Shown: piece by piece, positions 63,323-64,000 of the stretch
How positions within the stretch are numbered: the first letter of the stretch is position 1
How the letters are laid out: the number at the start of each line of letters is the position of its first letter
From: Cryoendolithus antarcticus
Lineage: Eukaryota > Ascomycota > Dothideomycetes > Cladosporiales > Cladosporiaceae
Reading direction: 5' to 3'
Length of the DNA: 64,000 bases
NCBI GenBank assembly: GCA_002077065.1
Contig: NAJO01000034.1
Coordinates: 124,001-188,000 of the forward strand
Program-made: the position numbers and the translations under genes
Notes under the pieces: model-generated
Told to the model about the DNA's origin: nothing
Database searches by the model: none
Seen by the model: the letters and a program-made list of their open reading frames with translations, nothing else

Positions 63323-64000
63323 TCATGTCAAAACCGCAGGATGTTTCCACGAAGTCGCACCACCATCAAGCAATAAATCCTGACCCGTATACCAACCACT
63401 GGCTTCGGAAGAGCACAACCACAACATCCCGCCTTTCATCTCTTCCGGCAACCCAATCCTCCCAAACAGAGTCTCCTTCTCGAACTGCTTGACCAGATCT
63501 GGTTGCTTAGACTGCAAGGTCTTCATCATCTCCGTCATCGTATAGCCGGGGCTGAGACTGTTGACTCGAATTCCGTAAGGGGACAGCTCCATAGCTACCG
63601 GCTTCACAAGTCCCTTGATCGCAGCTTTAGACGCTGTATAGCATGAGATCTGCTGCGCAGTGCTGGCAATGTAGGTGGCAATACTGGCGATGAAGATAAT
63701 ACTTCCGGTTGTGGCGTCCTTTGCAGGTGCGTCGCCGTGCTGCGATTTGTACCGTTCGACCATGGCGTTTGCGCAGGCTTGCGCCACGAAGAAGGATCCA
63801 TTGACGTTGACCGCGAAGATCCGCTGGAGAATCTCGTCAGAGGTTGTCAGGAAGGGTTCGTCGATTACAACGCCGGCGGCGTTAATGTTGATGTCGATTC
63901 TACCGAAGTCTTGCGCGATCTCCGAGACCGTATTCATAACCTGGTCGCGGACAGTGATGTCAACAATGTAGTACTTGACTTTGATATTGTGTTGTGAACG
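63323..64000 (-). CDS. Short-chain dehydrogenase/reductase (5' end outside window)
   Basis: The frame is open from base 64000 to a stop at 63323-63325, so the N-terminal NAD-binding Gly motif is outside. What remains contains NAAG (in DININAAGVVIDEP), the catalytic Ser region SIIFIASIATYIAST, the YxxxK pair in CYTASKAAIKGL and the usual IRVNSLSPGYTMTEM. The last part (GMLWLCSSEASGWYTGQDLL, then LDGG) is the classical SDR C-terminus. Such enzymes oxidise or reduce alcohols, sugars or ketones with NAD(P). Its place next to a sugar permease and dehydrogenase suggests a polyol or sugar substrate, an inference only. The frame upstream of the first ATG (63937) continues with protein-like codons (KYYIVDITVRDQV), so that ATG is not the start. 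Confidence 0.88.
   Translation of the reverse strand, partial: RSQHNIKVKYYIVDITVRDQVMNTVSEIAQDFGRIDININAAGVVIDEPFLTTSDEILQRIFAVNVNGSFFVAQACANAMVERYKSQHGDAPAKDATTGSIIFIASIATYIASTAQQISCYTASKAAIKGLVKPVAMELSPYGIRVNSLSPGYTMTEMMKTLQSKQPDLVKQFEKETLFGRIGLPEEMKGGMLWLCSSEASGWYTGQDLLLDGGATSWKHPAVLT

Overview
The window is nuclear DNA of a filamentous ascomycete, most likely a dothideomycete of the Mycosphaerellales/Capnodiales type. The evidence is GT-AG introns of about 50-70 nt with CTGAC/CTAAC branch sites, monocistronic genes in mixed orientation, and families confined to filamentous fungi (DUF3632, DUF3433, HET). Most decisive is a mating-type region in the order MAT1-1-1, APN2, APC5, COX13, mitochondrial carrier, which is the usual flank of the locus in that group. 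Gene models with introns were spliced by eye; exon coordinates are given in each entry.

Layout. 1-6.3 kb: 3' end of a probable ubiquitin protease, a DUF3632 gene, an RRM-type gene interrupted by an in-frame TAG, and one unplaced gene. 6.3-9.7 kb: no convincing gene. 9.7-21.8 kb: a Ser/Thr-rich secreted protein, then the MAT1-1 region on the minus strand (a homeodomain-like gene, the alpha-box gene MAT1-1-1, an unnamed MAT-adjacent gene, APN2), then APC5 and COX13. 22-34 kb: a mitochondrial carrier with a 7-nt exon, a double-DUF3433 membrane protein, an F-box protein, a DEAD-box helicase and a mitochondrial single-span protein. 34.5-46.8 kb: VMA22-like, a 1073-residue secreted protein made of three related units, a PA-TM-RING ubiquitin ligase, the Asterix (PAT complex) homologue, a secreted NTF2-like protein and lipoyl synthase. 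48.4-55.3 kb: molybdopterin synthase large subunit, ELP6 and Mediator subunit SRB8. 55.3-59.4 kb: a decayed stretch with a tRNA-Glu relic and a HET pseudogene containing a 17-bp minisatellite. 59.4-64 kb: a Gfo/Idh/MocA dehydrogenase, a divergently transcribed sugar permease and an SDR running off the end.

The most interesting points are the homeodomain-like gene beside MAT1-1-1 (conserved core spacing including Trp-Phe, but Asn51 replaced), the in-frame TAG in the two-RRM gene, the 7-nt exon in the carrier, and the three-unit secreted protein of no family I recognise. The window contains an alpha-box gene but no HMG-box gene, so on this evidence the strain is MAT1-1. Housekeeping genes form the syntenic frame; the sugar genes at the right end look like a small catabolic set.
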